Shown here: one piece after another, positions 17,224 through 26,032 of the stretch | Layout of the letters: every line of letters begins with the position of its first letter | Position numbering within the stretch: position 1 is the first letter of the stretch | Assembly (NCBI RefSeq): GCF_014076415.1 | Contig: NZ_CP043568.1 | Span: 1,984,001 to 2,048,000, forward strand | Reading direction: 5' to 3' | DNA length: 64,000 nucleotides | From: Comamonas testosteroni | GTDB lineage: Bacteria; Pseudomonadota; Gammaproteobacteria; Burkholderiales; Burkholderiaceae_C | Translations under genes and position numbers: made by a program | Notes under the pieces: generated by a model | Told to the model about the DNA's origin: nothing | The model's input: only the letters and a program-made list of their open reading frames with translations | The model's database searches: none

Positions 17224-18225
17224 TCAGTTCCTCCGTGTGCCGTCCGTGCGCTCAATCCGCACCACGTCGCCTTTGTCCCCGCCCAGGCGCAGTTCGGCCG
17301 CGCCGAACAGGCGATCAACGATGTAGTACGGCGCACGGAATCGGTAGTTCACCAGTTGCCCGTCGCCTTGCGCGCCGATCACGAACAGCGGCGGCAGCTC
17401 GCCCTGGGCGATGCCGGGCGGGAACTGGATGTAGACCTTCTCGCCGTCATCGAAAGCACGCAGCGGCTTCCACGGCGGATTGCTGCCGCTGATGGCATAG
17501 CGGAAACGGATCTTCTCCAGCGACAGGCCGCTATCGACCGGGGCGGCGGCGCTGGCCGCCTGCGCCTGGCGCTGCAAGGCCAGCATCTTGTCCTTCGGGT
17601 ACTCCCAGGACACCGACGCCATCCACGTCTTTTCGGTCGAAGTCAGCTCCAGCAGATACGTCCGGCGGCTGGTGGTGATGACCAGATTGGTCTTCAAGCC
17701 CGAGCGGATCGGCTTGACCATCACGTTGACGCGCAGAGCCTCACCGCTGCCGCTCGACGTGTCCCCGACGATCCAGCGCACCGTGTCGCCGGCCGCGACC
17801 GTCACCAGTTCCTCGCCGGGCTGCAGCGAAACCACCGTCACGCGGCCCACGGCCGCATAGAGCTGGTAAAGCGCGCCATCGGTAAAGGGCCAGACCTGGA
17901 TCGCGTTGACGTAGCCTTCGCGCGTGGGCGCGACACGGGCCTCGGCATTGGCGCGCGAGACGCGCACTTTCTCATCCGCGGGTTCCGGCGCGGGCTTGGC
18001 CTCCTCGGTCTCTGGCAGTGGTTTCAACTGCGACGGCAGCGCGAGCGGCTGCGGCACCGTGACCACCTCCACCGGTTTTGGTGGCTCCGGCAGCGGCTGG
18101 GCCTGCACCGGCTCATCGAGCGAAATGGTCGGTGGCGGCTTGCCCTGAGTAGCGCAGCCAGAGAACAGCACGGTCGAAGCCAGAAGCATCACCGGCAAGG
18201 CGGATTTACGGAAAAGATCATTCAT
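17224..18225 (-). CDS. trbG: conjugal transfer protein TrbG (VirB9-like)
   Basis: A 333-residue TrbG/VirB9 outer membrane core component. A lipoprotein signal is visible (LLASTVLFSGC at residues 15-25), then a Pro-rich linker and the VirB9 domain with WPFTDGALYQLYAAVGRVT and KTNLVITTSRRTYLLEL. It works with TrbI and TrbF in the secretion channel. It overlaps trbF at its start (ATGA). Confidence 0.95.
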   Translation of the reverse strand: MNDLFRKSALPVMLLASTVLFSGCATQGKPPPTISLDEPVQAQPLPEPPKPVEVVTVPQPLALPSQLKPLPETEEAKPAPEPADEKVRVSRANAEARVAPTREGYVNAIQVWPFTDGALYQLYAAVGRVTVVSLQPGEELVTVAAGDTVRWIVGDTSSGSGEALRVNVMVKPIRSGLKTNLVITTSRRTYLLELTSTEKTWMASVSWEYPKDKMLALQRQAQAASAAAPVDSGLSLEKIRFRYAISGSNPPWKPLRAFDDGEKVYIQFPPGIAQGELPPLFVIGAQGDGQLVNYRFRAPYYIVDRLFGAAELRLGGDKGDVVRIERTDGTRRN

Positions 18226-18926
18226 GGTTTTGCTCCTTCGTTAGCTTCCAGTTCGCGGCTCCACGACAGCCCGTTGACGTAGATGCCCAGGGGGTTCTTG
18301 CGCAGACGCTGCTCGGTGCGCGGGGTTTGCAGCACCGTGGAAATCACCGCGTTCCAGCGTTCGGTGCGATCCAGCGCGCCATTGACGAAGCGCGTTTCCG
18401 TCCAGCGCACGTTGAAAGACGTGTCGCTGGCGCGGGTCACGCTGGTGATCTGCACCGTCACCGACTCCTTGCCGATGCGCGCGAACGGGTCATTCGTGCG
18501 GGCGTACTCGTTGAGCACGACCGCGCCTTTGTCGGTCGTGTAGTCGTAGGCATCGAGCCAGTTCTGCCGCACCACGATGGGGTCGATGGACAGCGAGCGC
18601 ACCAGGCCGATGAAGCGGCCCAGGTGGTAGGCGATCTGCGCATCGCTGGGCTTGTAGGGCGTGGCGGCCTCGCCGACAGCGCGCACCTGGCCCGCGTTGT
18701 CCACCTCAATGACGTAGGGCGTGACGATGGACTGCGCCGAGCGCCAGACTAGGCCGCCCGCCATCAGCACGGCCAGCGTGAGGCAGCCAAAGGCCATGAA
18801 ACGCCAGTTTCTGGCCTGCACGCGGGCCGAGCCGATGCGCTCGTCCCAAACCTGGGCGGCGGATTGATACGGAGTAGCAGGCTGTGGCGTATCGGCGTAG
18901 CGCACCTGCGGTCGTTTGAATCGCAT
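18222..18926 (-). CDS. trbF: conjugal transfer protein TrbF (VirB8-like)
   Basis: A 234-residue bitopic inner membrane protein of the VirB8 family. One membrane helix (about residues 43-65) is followed by the periplasmic VirB8 domain (VIEVDNAGQVRAVGEA, RSLSIDPIVVRQNWLDAYDY). It is the assembly factor of the mating channel and lies 18 bases after trbL. Confidence 0.95.
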   Translation of the reverse strand: MRFKRPQVRYADTPQPATPYQSAAQVWDERIGSARVQARNWRFMAFGCLTLAVLMAGGLVWRSAQSIVTPYVIEVDNAGQVRAVGEAATPYKPSDAQIAYHLGRFIGLVRSLSIDPIVVRQNWLDAYDYTTDKGAVVLNEYARTNDPFARIGKESVTVQITSVTRASDTSFNVRWTETRFVNGALDRTERWNAVISTVLQTPRTEQRLRKNPLGIYVNGLSWSRELEANEGAKP

Positions 18927-18944
18927 GGGAGTTCTCCTTGAAGA

Positions 18945-20297
18945 TCAGGAATCGGAATCGCGCAGGCTCGGGCCTTGGCTGGAGCTGCCGCCATCGCCGC
19001 CGCGCAGCGTGTGGGCGGCGGTCGTCGCGGCATGGGTGAGCTGCTGCCTGCGATGCAGGCGCTTGGCCCAGGCGGGTTGCGCGGTGGATGGGGTTGGCTC
19101 GTTTGCAGCCTGTGCGGCACCGCCCCCTGACGCCGATCCGGCGTCATCGGGCCGGAAGGCGGCGGCGACACGCTCCTTCATCGAGCGCGCGCCCTCAGCC
19201 ACCTTCTGCCCGGTCGCCTGCGCGCCGGTCTTGGCGACATTGCCGACACCAGCGGCAGCGCCCTTGAGGCCGCCGCCGGCGGATGCAGAACCCGCCTGAA
19301 ACGCCGACCGCGCGCTGCTGGCGGCCCCAGTGGCGGCACGCGCTCCGCTACCGGCCAGCTTGGCGGCTGCGGGCGCCATGCGCGCCCCGGCGGCGACTGC
19401 GCCGCCGACGCCCGTAGCCGCAGCGCCCACGGCAACAGCAGCGCCGGCCGCGCCCAGCGCCGCACCGGCCATCGCACCTGCGCCGAGCTGCGGGCCGCCG
19501 GACACCAGCCCGGTTGCAATGCCCGGCCCGAAGATGCCCAAGGCCAGCAGCGTCAGCGAGGCCAGCATCACGACCACGGAGTGGTCGATGGATGGTTCGG
19601 CGGGCTGTACCTGAAACTCGGCGAACAGGCCCGAGCCGATGCCCACGATCACCGCCAGCACCAGCACCTTGATGCCGGACGACACCACGTTGCCCAGCAC
19701 CTTCTCGGCGAGAAATGCGGTCTTGTTCCAGAGCGCGAACGGCACCAGCACGAAGCCGGCAAGCGTGGTCAGCTTGAACTCGATCAGCGTGATGAAAAGC
19801 TGGATCGCCAGCACGAAGAAGCACAGCAGGACGATCAGCCAAGCGAGGAACATCACGACGATGGGCGTGATGTTCACGAAGACTTCGGGGAAGCCCGCCA
19901 TGTCGCCGATCCGTTTCAGGATCGGCGCACCGGCGTCGATGCCGACCTTCGCCAGCCGGCCCGGTTGCAGGAAGTTCTCCATGCTCAGGGTCGAGCCGCT
20001 GGCCGTCAGGCCCAGCCCGGCGAAGGAGCGGAACACGATGCCAGCCAACCAGTTGAAGTTGCCGATGATGTAGGCGAAGGCGCCGACGTACAGCACCTTG
20101 CGGATCAGCTTGGCGATCACGTCCTCGCCCTGGCCGGTGGCATGGCTCATCGCCCAGAACAGCCCGGCGAGCGTCATGTCGATGACGATCAGCGTGGCGG
20201 TCAGAAACGCCACTTCGCCGTGCAACAGGCCAAAGCCCGAGTCGATGTAGCGCGAGAAGGTGTCGAGGAAGCGGTCGATGACCGTCACGTCGTTCAT
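18945..20297 (-). CDS. trbL: conjugal transfer protein TrbL (VirB6-like)
   Basis: A 450-residue polytopic membrane protein of the VirB6/TrbL family. About six membrane helices lie in residues 25-270. They are followed by a long Ala/Gly-rich low-complexity region (275-370) and a polar tail. It forms part of the inner membrane channel. The start overlaps the trbK-like stop. Confidence 0.94.
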   Translation of the reverse strand: MNDVTVIDRFLDTFSRYIDSGFGLLHGEVAFLTATLIVIDMTLAGLFWAMSHATGQGEDVIAKLIRKVLYVGAFAYIIGNFNWLAGIVFRSFAGLGLTASGSTLSMENFLQPGRLAKVGIDAGAPILKRIGDMAGFPEVFVNITPIVVMFLAWLIVLLCFFVLAIQLFITLIEFKLTTLAGFVLVPFALWNKTAFLAEKVLGNVVSSGIKVLVLAVIVGIGSGLFAEFQVQPAEPSIDHSVVVMLASLTLLALGIFGPGIATGLVSGGPQLGAGAMAGAALGAAGAAVAVGAAATGVGGAVAAGARMAPAAAKLAGSGARAATGAASSARSAFQAGSASAGGGLKGAAAGVGNVAKTGAQATGQKVAEGARSMKERVAAAFRPDDAGSASGGGAAQAANEPTPSTAQPAWAKRLHRRQQLTHAATTAAHTLRGGDGGSSSQGPSLRDSDS

Positions 20298-20620
20298 GGC
20301 GAGTCCTCCTGCCCAGGCAGAGCGATTGCCGCGCTGCCATCGGCGGGTTCATCGAAGCTGGGCGGGATCGGCGGCAGGTCGGCCAGCGTCTGGTACTCAT
20401 TCGGCCCGGCCTGGCCGGAGAGAAAGCGCCGCAGGTCGGCCTGTGCCACCTGCGCGCAAAACGCGCCGTCGTGCGCGCCCGCGCGGCACTGCGCGCGCAG
20501 CGCGTGCAACCGGGCCGGGTCGGCGGCGAGCGCATTCACCGACACTTGCTGCGGCCGGTCACAGCCGGCCAGCACCAGCGCATGAATGGCGAAAGCAAAC
20601 ACGACGGGCGTGCGTTGCAT
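20294..20620 (-). CDS. trbK: TrbK-like lipoprotein
   Basis: A 108-residue lipoprotein with signal IHALVLAGC at residues 12-20 and a Cys-containing mature domain (LRAQCRAGAHDGAFCAQV). Its size and place between trbJ and trbL fit TrbK, the entry-exclusion lipoprotein of RP4/Tn4371-type systems. Similarity is weak, so the assignment rests mainly on position. The ATG at 20620 lies 11 bases after the trbJ stop. Confidence 0.7.
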   Translation of the reverse strand: MQRTPVVFAFAIHALVLAGCDRPQQVSVNALAADPARLHALRAQCRAGAHDGAFCAQVAQADLRRFLSGQAGPNEYQTLADLPPIPPSFDEPADGSAAIALPGQEDSP

Positions 20621-20631
20621 GGCAGCCTCCG

Positions 20632-21387
20632 TCAGCGGTTGTAGAAATTGACGGGCTGCGGCGTGTACGGCGTGCCTTCGCCCAGGAAGCGGCGCGTCAC
20701 TTCGCGCCCGCGCTCCGTGGCCGCCGCCTGCCGCGCCAGTTCCAGCGAGGCCGCGCGGTCTTGCGTGATCTGGAGCCGCTGCGTCTGGATCGACTGCTTG
20801 GCCTGCAAGGCCAGCAACTGGTTCATGGCCTGCATCGCTTGCAGCGCGCCCTCGGCCGACTGGCTCTTGCCCACGAGGTCGGCCAGCACGCTTTCGTCGT
20901 CGCTCAGGTTCTGCGACGCCTGGGCCTGCATCTGCATGGTCGTTTGCAGGCCGTTGAGCGTGTTCTTCCAACGCTCCTGCGCATCGAGGTACATCTGATT
21001 GCCGCTCACCGTGGCGGCGTACTTCTCGGGATACAGGCGCACGAATTCGCGGTCGATGCTTGTCACTTCGTAGGCCAAGCCCTTGGCCTGCGCGATCAGT
21101 CGCTGGGTGGTCGCCAGGTTCGCGCGCAACTGGCCGACCACGCTGGACGGCAGGCTGGCCAGGTTGCGCGCCTGGTTAATGAGCATCTGCGCTTCGTGCT
21201 GGAGTTGCTGGATCTGGTTATTGATCTGCTCCAGCGTGCGAACGGCGGTGAGCGTGTTCTGCACCAGATTGGTCGGGTCGAGCACGATGTCGCCGACGCC
21301 GAACAAGGCGTGGGCGGGTTGCGCGATGCCGAATGCGAGCACGCAGGCGGCGGTCAACGCGGCGAGCTTGGGGGTATGCAATTTCAT
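20632..21387 (-). CDS. trbJ: conjugal transfer protein TrbJ (VirB5-like)
   Basis: A 251-residue secreted protein of the TrbJ/VirB5 family, a minor pilus component. A signal peptide (residues 1-27, ending PAHA) is followed by the family start LFGVGDIVLDPTNLVQN and long helices (LEQINNQIQQLQHEAQMLIN). The start overlaps the trbE stop (ATGA). Confidence 0.94.
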   Translation of the reverse strand: MKLHTPKLAALTAACVLAFGIAQPAHALFGVGDIVLDPTNLVQNTLTAVRTLEQINNQIQQLQHEAQMLINQARNLASLPSSVVGQLRANLATTQRLIAQAKGLAYEVTSIDREFVRLYPEKYAATVSGNQMYLDAQERWKNTLNGLQTTMQMQAQASQNLSDDESVLADLVGKSQSAEGALQAMQAMNQLLALQAKQSIQTQRLQITQDRAASLELARQAAATERGREVTRRFLGEGTPYTPQPVNFYNR

Positions 21388-23855
21388 AGTTGGTTCTCCT
21401 GGGGGTGGTCAGCGGTACGGAGGGAACCCGGCGCGTAGCCGGGGAACGAGGGCAGCAGGTCGGCCGCCCAATCGAGGCCGCGATGGCGCAGCCAGGCGCC
21501 CGCGAAGCCGGGCACGCCGGCGTCCTGCGGCACGCGGCCAAGAACCTCATCAATGGCGCGCTGGTCTTGCGGCGTGGAAGCACCCGCGAAGGCCAGCGTC
21601 GCCGGCCCCAGGTCGAGGTCGAACACGCGGTTGCCGAGGCGGGATTGGTAGTAGTAGTCGCGCTTGGGCTGCGCGGTGGCGACGATCTCGATCTGCCGGC
21701 TGTTGAGGCCGAAGCCCTCGTAGATCGCGCGAATCTGCGGTTCGGTCGCTTGCGGGTTCGGCAAGAAAATCCGGCTCGCGCAGCTTTCGATGATGGCCGG
21801 CGCGATGGCCGAATCCTTCACGTCCGCGAGCGACTGCGTGGCGAAGATGACACTGACGTTCTTCTTGCGCAGCGTCTTGAGCCACTGGCGGATGCGCGCC
21901 GCAAACACCGGGTCATCGAGGAACAGCCAGGCTTCATCGAGGATCAGCAGCGTGGGCGCACCATCCAGCCGCTCCTCGAAGCGCGCGAACAGGTAGCGCA
22001 GCACCGCGAGCACAGCAGCCTTGCTGTGCATCAGCTCCTCCATCTCGAACGCCTGCACGTCGGATGTGCCGAGGCGGTCGTGGTCGGCATCCAGCAGCCT
22101 GCCGTGCGCGCCGCCCAGGACGTAGGGCGCGAGTGCCTGGCGCAAGGTGTTCGATTGCAGCAAGGCCGTCAGGCCCGTGAGCGTGCGCTGCTCCACCGGC
22201 GCGCTGGCCAGGCTCCCCAGCGCAGACCAGATGGCCGCCTTCTCGTCCGGGCCGACGGCCGCGCCTTCGTGCAGCAGGCGGCCTTCCACCCATTCGCTGG
22301 CCCAGGTGCGGTAGCCCTCTCGGTCGATGCGCGCCAGCGGCTGGAAGGCGATCTCGTCGTCCGCGCCCAGGTCGTAGTGCTCGCCGCCCATGCCCAGGAT
22401 GGCCGCGCGGATCGAGCGCCCCATGTCGAAGGCGAAGATGCGCGAGCCGCGATAGCGGCGGAACTGCATCGCCATCGTCGCCAGCAGCACCGACTTGCCC
22501 ATGCCGATGGGGCCAACCACCAGCGTGTTGCCCACGTCGCCGATGTGCGTCACCAGCCGGAACGGCGTGGCGCCGTCTGTGCGCGTGACGATCAGCGGCG
22601 GCCCATCGAGATGCGCATTGCGTTCCTGGCCGGCCCATACCGCCGACACCGGCATCATGTGCGCCAGGTTCAGCGTCGAGACGATGGGCTGGCGGACATT
22701 GGCGTATGCGTTGCCCGGAATGGACGACAGCCACGCATCCACGGCGTTGAGCGTTTCGGGGATGGTGACGAAGCCGCGCCCCTGGATGACGCGCTCCACC
22801 ATGCGCAGCTTCTCGTCGGCAACGGCGGCGTCCGCGTCCATGACGGTGACGGTCGCCGTCAGGTAGCCGAAGGCGACCTGATCGCTGCCCAGCTCCTGCA
22901 AGGCAGCATCGGCGTCGGCGGCCTTGTTGTTGGCGTCGGTATCGACCAGCGGGCTTTCCTGCTGGAAGATCGTCTCGCGCAGCAACGCGATGACGTTCTT
23001 CCTTTTCGCAAACCACTGGCGGCGCAGTCGGGCGAGTTCTTTTTCCGCCTCGGCTTTGTCGAGGCACAGAAAGCGCGTACTCCAGCGATACGCGAAGCCC
23101 AGGCGGTTGAGGTCGTCCAGAATCCCCGGCCAGGTCGAGGTCGGGAAACCGCGCACCGACACCACGCGCAGGTGCTGGTCGCCCAGCATCGGCGCCAGGC
23201 CACCGACCAGCGCGGAATCGGTCAGCAGCGCGTCGATGTGGAACGGCACTTCGGGAACGCCGACGCGGTAGCGGCGCGTCGAGACGGTCGAATGCAGGTA
23301 GGTCAACGTCTGGCTGTCATCAAGCCAGGCGATCTCCGGCATCACGCCATCGAGCAGGTCGAAGATGCGATCCGTTTCAGCGACGAAGGCGTGCAGCCGC
23401 TCGCGCCAATCCACGCCTTCGGTGGGCCGGTTTTCGTACAGCAGGCCCGCGGCCCGAGCACGGGATTCCTCGGACGGCAGGTAGGCCAGCGTCAGGTGAT
23501 AGCCGCTCTCGAAGTGGTTGCCCGAATCCTCGAAGGCGGCGCGGCGTTCTTCATCGACCAGCCAGGACAGCGGTTCGGGGAAATCGGAGTGCGGGTAGTC
23601 GGCGGCAGACCGGCGCTCGGCTTCGATGAACAGCGCCCAGCCCGAACCCAGGCGGCGCAGCGCGTTGTTCAAGCGCGCCGATGTGGCGATCAGCTCGCCT
23701 TGCGTCGCGCTGTCGAGGTCGGGGCCACGAAAGCGCGCCGTGCGCTGGAAGCTGCCGTCCTTGTTCAAGACGACGCCCGGTGCCACCAGTCCGGCCCAGG
23801 GCAGCCAGTCGGCGAGCAAGGCCGGTCGCTGGCGGTATTCGGCGAGGTTCAGCAT
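21384..23855 (-). CDS. trbE: conjugal transfer ATPase TrbE (VirB4-like)
   Basis: An 823-residue VirB4/TrbE ATPase that powers pilus assembly and DNA transfer. The CagE/TrbE N-terminal domain is followed by the RecA-like domain with Walker A VVGPIGMGKSVLL and Walker B TLLILDEAWLFLDD, and the motif FATQSLADVKDS. The ATG at 23855 starts MLNLAEYRQRPALLADWL, has GGAGG eight bases upstream and directly follows trbD; an upstream start would overlap trbD. Confidence 0.96.
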   Translation of the reverse strand: MLNLAEYRQRPALLADWLPWAGLVAPGVVLNKDGSFQRTARFRGPDLDSATQGELIATSARLNNALRRLGSGWALFIEAERRSAADYPHSDFPEPLSWLVDEERRAAFEDSGNHFESGYHLTLAYLPSEESRARAAGLLYENRPTEGVDWRERLHAFVAETDRIFDLLDGVMPEIAWLDDSQTLTYLHSTVSTRRYRVGVPEVPFHIDALLTDSALVGGLAPMLGDQHLRVVSVRGFPTSTWPGILDDLNRLGFAYRWSTRFLCLDKAEAEKELARLRRQWFAKRKNVIALLRETIFQQESPLVDTDANNKAADADAALQELGSDQVAFGYLTATVTVMDADAAVADEKLRMVERVIQGRGFVTIPETLNAVDAWLSSIPGNAYANVRQPIVSTLNLAHMMPVSAVWAGQERNAHLDGPPLIVTRTDGATPFRLVTHIGDVGNTLVVGPIGMGKSVLLATMAMQFRRYRGSRIFAFDMGRSIRAAILGMGGEHYDLGADDEIAFQPLARIDREGYRTWASEWVEGRLLHEGAAVGPDEKAAIWSALGSLASAPVEQRTLTGLTALLQSNTLRQALAPYVLGGAHGRLLDADHDRLGTSDVQAFEMEELMHSKAAVLAVLRYLFARFEERLDGAPTLLILDEAWLFLDDPVFAARIRQWLKTLRKKNVSVIFATQSLADVKDSAIAPAIIESCASRIFLPNPQATEPQIRAIYEGFGLNSRQIEIVATAQPKRDYYYQSRLGNRVFDLDLGPATLAFAGASTPQDQRAIDEVLGRVPQDAGVPGFAGAWLRHRGLDWAADLLPSFPGYAPGSLRTADHPQENQL

Positions 23856-23869
23856 CGCGGCGTCCTCCC

Positions 23870-24142
23870 CTACACGTCCAGCAGCGGGCGGTGCTTGATG
23901 TGCCGCGCGAACACGGCCATGAACTGCGGATCGACGCGCGCGCCCCGCATCGCCAGCGAATGGCCGACGATCCAGAGCACGACACCGGGAATCCACAGTT
24001 GCAGGCCCAGCCCGACAGCGGCGGCCAAGGTGCCGTTGGCGATCGCCACGGTGCGCGGTGCGCCGCCCAGCAGGATCGGCTCGGTGAGCGAGCGATGCAG
24101 CGGCACCTCGAACCCGGCCGCGAAGGTGTCCGGGGCACTCAT
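23870..24142 (-). CDS. trbD: conjugal transfer protein TrbD (VirB3-like)
   Basis: A 90-residue inner membrane protein of the TrbD/VirB3 family, with family motifs VPLHRSLTEPILLGGAPR and two close membrane helices (residues 33-62). It lies between trbC and trbE and overlaps trbC by ATGA. Confidence 0.93.
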   Translation of the reverse strand: MSAPDTFAAGFEVPLHRSLTEPILLGGAPRTVAIANGTLAAAVGLGLQLWIPGVVLWIVGHSLAMRGARVDPQFMAVFARHIKHRPLLDV

Positions 24143-24525
24143 ACGACGGCCCCGCCCGAGAAGCTGAAGAACGACAGGAAGAACGAGGACGCGGCGAAGG
24201 CGATGCTCAAGCCGAACACGATCTGGATCAGCTTGCGAAAGCCGCCCGACGTGTCGCCGAACGCGAGCGCGAGGCCCGTGGCGATGATGATGATGACCGC
24301 GACGATGCGCGCCACCGGCCCCTGGATGGATTCAAGGATGGATTGCAGCGGGCCTTCCCACGGCATCGAGGAACCGGCGGCCTGTGCAGTGCCCGCAAGC
24401 AGCAGCATGAAGGCAGCGAGCATCAAGCCTTGCATGGCCGGGCGGGCCAGGCCATCCAGCCGCGCGGGACTGGAGCGGCGGGAAAGCGGATTTACAGAAA
24501 TACGGAAAGCATCAACGTGCGTCAT
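24139..24525 (-). CDS. trbC: conjugal transfer pilin TrbC (VirB2-like)
   Basis: A 128-residue prepilin. A long signal region (to about residue 52, ending GTAQAAG) precedes two hydrophobic helices (VARIVAVIIIIATGLALAFG and LIQIVFGLSIAFAASSFFL), the VirB2 plan. The pilin may be cyclised by the TraF peptidase encoded at 45996, as in RP4 TrbC; this is inference. It overlaps trbB by ATGA. Confidence 0.93.
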   Translation of the reverse strand: MTHVDAFRISVNPLSRRSSPARLDGLARPAMQGLMLAAFMLLLAGTAQAAGSSMPWEGPLQSILESIQGPVARIVAVIIIIATGLALAFGDTSGGFRKLIQIVFGLSIAFAASSFFLSFFSFSGGAVV

Positions 24526-25571
24526 GGCAGTTCTCCAGAAAGGTCGAGGGATGGGGAAGTCGCCGCAGCGGGTGCGGCATCGGGAAGTGGCGGCAGCTCG
24601 GGAAACGGCGCGTCCATCGCATCCGCCAGTCGGTAACCCACGCCGTCGAAGCCGACGACGCGGGCGATGCTCTCGATGCGGCGCTTGCGTCCGCGCCCGG
24701 CGATGTGGATCACCACGTTGACCGCCTCGGCGATCAGCGCGCGGGGCGGGTTCACCGCCACTTCGAGAATCAGTTGCTCCAGGCGCAGCAGCGCGCCGAG
24801 GGCGGAGCCGGCGTGGATCGTGGCAATGCCACCCGGATGGCCCGTGCCCCACACCTTGATGAGATCCAGCGCCTCGGCGCCGCGCACCTCGCCCACGACC
24901 ACGCGGTCAGGCCGCAGGCGCATGGACGAGCGCACAAGCTCGGTCATCGACACCACGCCTGCGCGGGTGCGCAGCGGAACGTGGTCGCGGGCCGCGCATT
25001 GCAGTTCCACCGTGTCTTCGAGCACCAGCACGCGGTCGCCCGTGGCGGCGATCTCGGCCAGCAGCGCATTGGCGAGCGTGGTCTTGCCGCTGCTGGTGGC
25101 GCCGGCGATCAGGACGTTCTGCCGCTCGCGCACGGCACGAACGAGAAAGCCCGCCTGCGCGCTGGTCATCATCCCGTCGATGACGTACCGCTCCAGCGGA
25201 ATCACACCGATGGCGCGCTTCCGCAGCGCGAAGGCCGGCCCTGGCGCGGCGGGCGGCAAGATACCCTCGAAGCGTTCGCCGGTTTCGGGCAGTTCGGCGG
25301 ACAGTAGCGGCTGGCCGCGATGGACTTCTGCGCCAACGTGGGCGGCGACAAGGCGGATGATTCGCTCGCCGTCCGCCTCGGACAGCTCCACGCCCATCGG
25401 TGCGCGGCCCGATGAAAGCCGATCCACCCAAAGGGTGCGATCAGGATTGAGCATGACTTCCACCACGTCCGGGTCTTCGAGCGCGGCAGCGATCAGCGGC
25501 CCCATCGCCGTGCGCAGCATCTGAATGCGGCGGTCGAGCGAGGTGGCGAAGGACGAAGGTGCGACGCTCAT
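24522..25571 (-). CDS. trbB: conjugal transfer ATPase TrbB (VirB11-like)
   Basis: A 349-residue hexameric secretion ATPase of the VirB11/TrbB family. Walker A is IAGATSSGKTTLANAL, the Asp box is VLVLEDTVELQ, Walker B is RPDRVVVGEVRGAEALD and the His box is HPGGIATIHAGS. It is the first trb gene of the mating operon and overlaps the RHH gene upstream. Confidence 0.96.
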   Translation of the reverse strand: MSVAPSSFATSLDRRIQMLRTAMGPLIAAALEDPDVVEVMLNPDRTLWVDRLSSGRAPMGVELSEADGERIIRLVAAHVGAEVHRGQPLLSAELPETGERFEGILPPAAPGPAFALRKRAIGVIPLERYVIDGMMTSAQAGFLVRAVRERQNVLIAGATSSGKTTLANALLAEIAATGDRVLVLEDTVELQCAARDHVPLRTRAGVVSMTELVRSSMRLRPDRVVVGEVRGAEALDLIKVWGTGHPGGIATIHAGSALGALLRLEQLILEVAVNPPRALIAEAVNVVIHIAGRGRKRRIESIARVVGFDGVGYRLADAMDAPFPELPPLPDAAPAAATSPSLDLSGELP

Positions 25572-26032
25572 GAGGCGCGCTCTTGCGCTTCGGCAACTGC
25601 CGCCGCGTCATCCATCCGCGCCGGGTCGGGGTGCAGTTCCTCCACCACATCGCGCACCAGGCTTCGACCGCGCAGCAGGTGGCGACCCAACTGTTCAACG
25701 AACTGCTCGAAGCGCGCTTTGCCCTGTGCGCGTGCCGCGTCTTGGTGCGCCTCGGGAACTGGCGTGCTGACCGTGAGGTAATAGCGGATGAACAGCGCCA
25801 GCGTTTCGATGGCGATGTTCTGGTCGCGCTCCATGCGCTCGGCCTGGCGCGAGAGGCGATCAAGCCGCTTGGCAATCGCTGCCTCGCGCTGGTCGGCAGC
25901 ATCGGGCGACAGCCACGATGCGAGCGCCGCCGCGACGATGCTGGATTTCGATACGCCTTTCTTGGCGGCCAGCTCGTCCAGACGCTTGGCATGCTCCGGC
26001 TGGATGAACAGGTTGAGGCGGTAGTGGCTCAT
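25568..26032 (-). CDS. ribbon-helix-helix (CopG-like) regulator
   Basis: A 154-residue protein with an N-terminal ribbon-helix-helix motif (YRLNLFIQPEHAKRLDELAAKKGVSKSSIVA split across residues 4-34) and a helical, charged C-terminus. It occupies the usual place between traG and trbB in Tn4371-like elements, where CopG-type genes occur. It overlaps both neighbours by ATGA and probably regulates the traG-trb operon. Confidence 0.85.
   Translation of the reverse strand: MSHYRLNLFIQPEHAKRLDELAAKKGVSKSSIVAAALASWLSPDAADQREAAIAKRLDRLSRQAERMERDQNIAIETLALFIRYYLTVSTPVPEAHQDAARAQGKARFEQFVEQLGRHLLRGRSLVRDVVEELHPDPARMDDAAAVAEAQERAS

Noticed and set aside
21390..24167. A 925-codon open frame on the plus strand
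   Set aside because: It is the antisense of trbE and trbD, which have full family motifs. Its product is Arg/His/Ala-rich with no domain; such frames are common opposite GC-rich genes.
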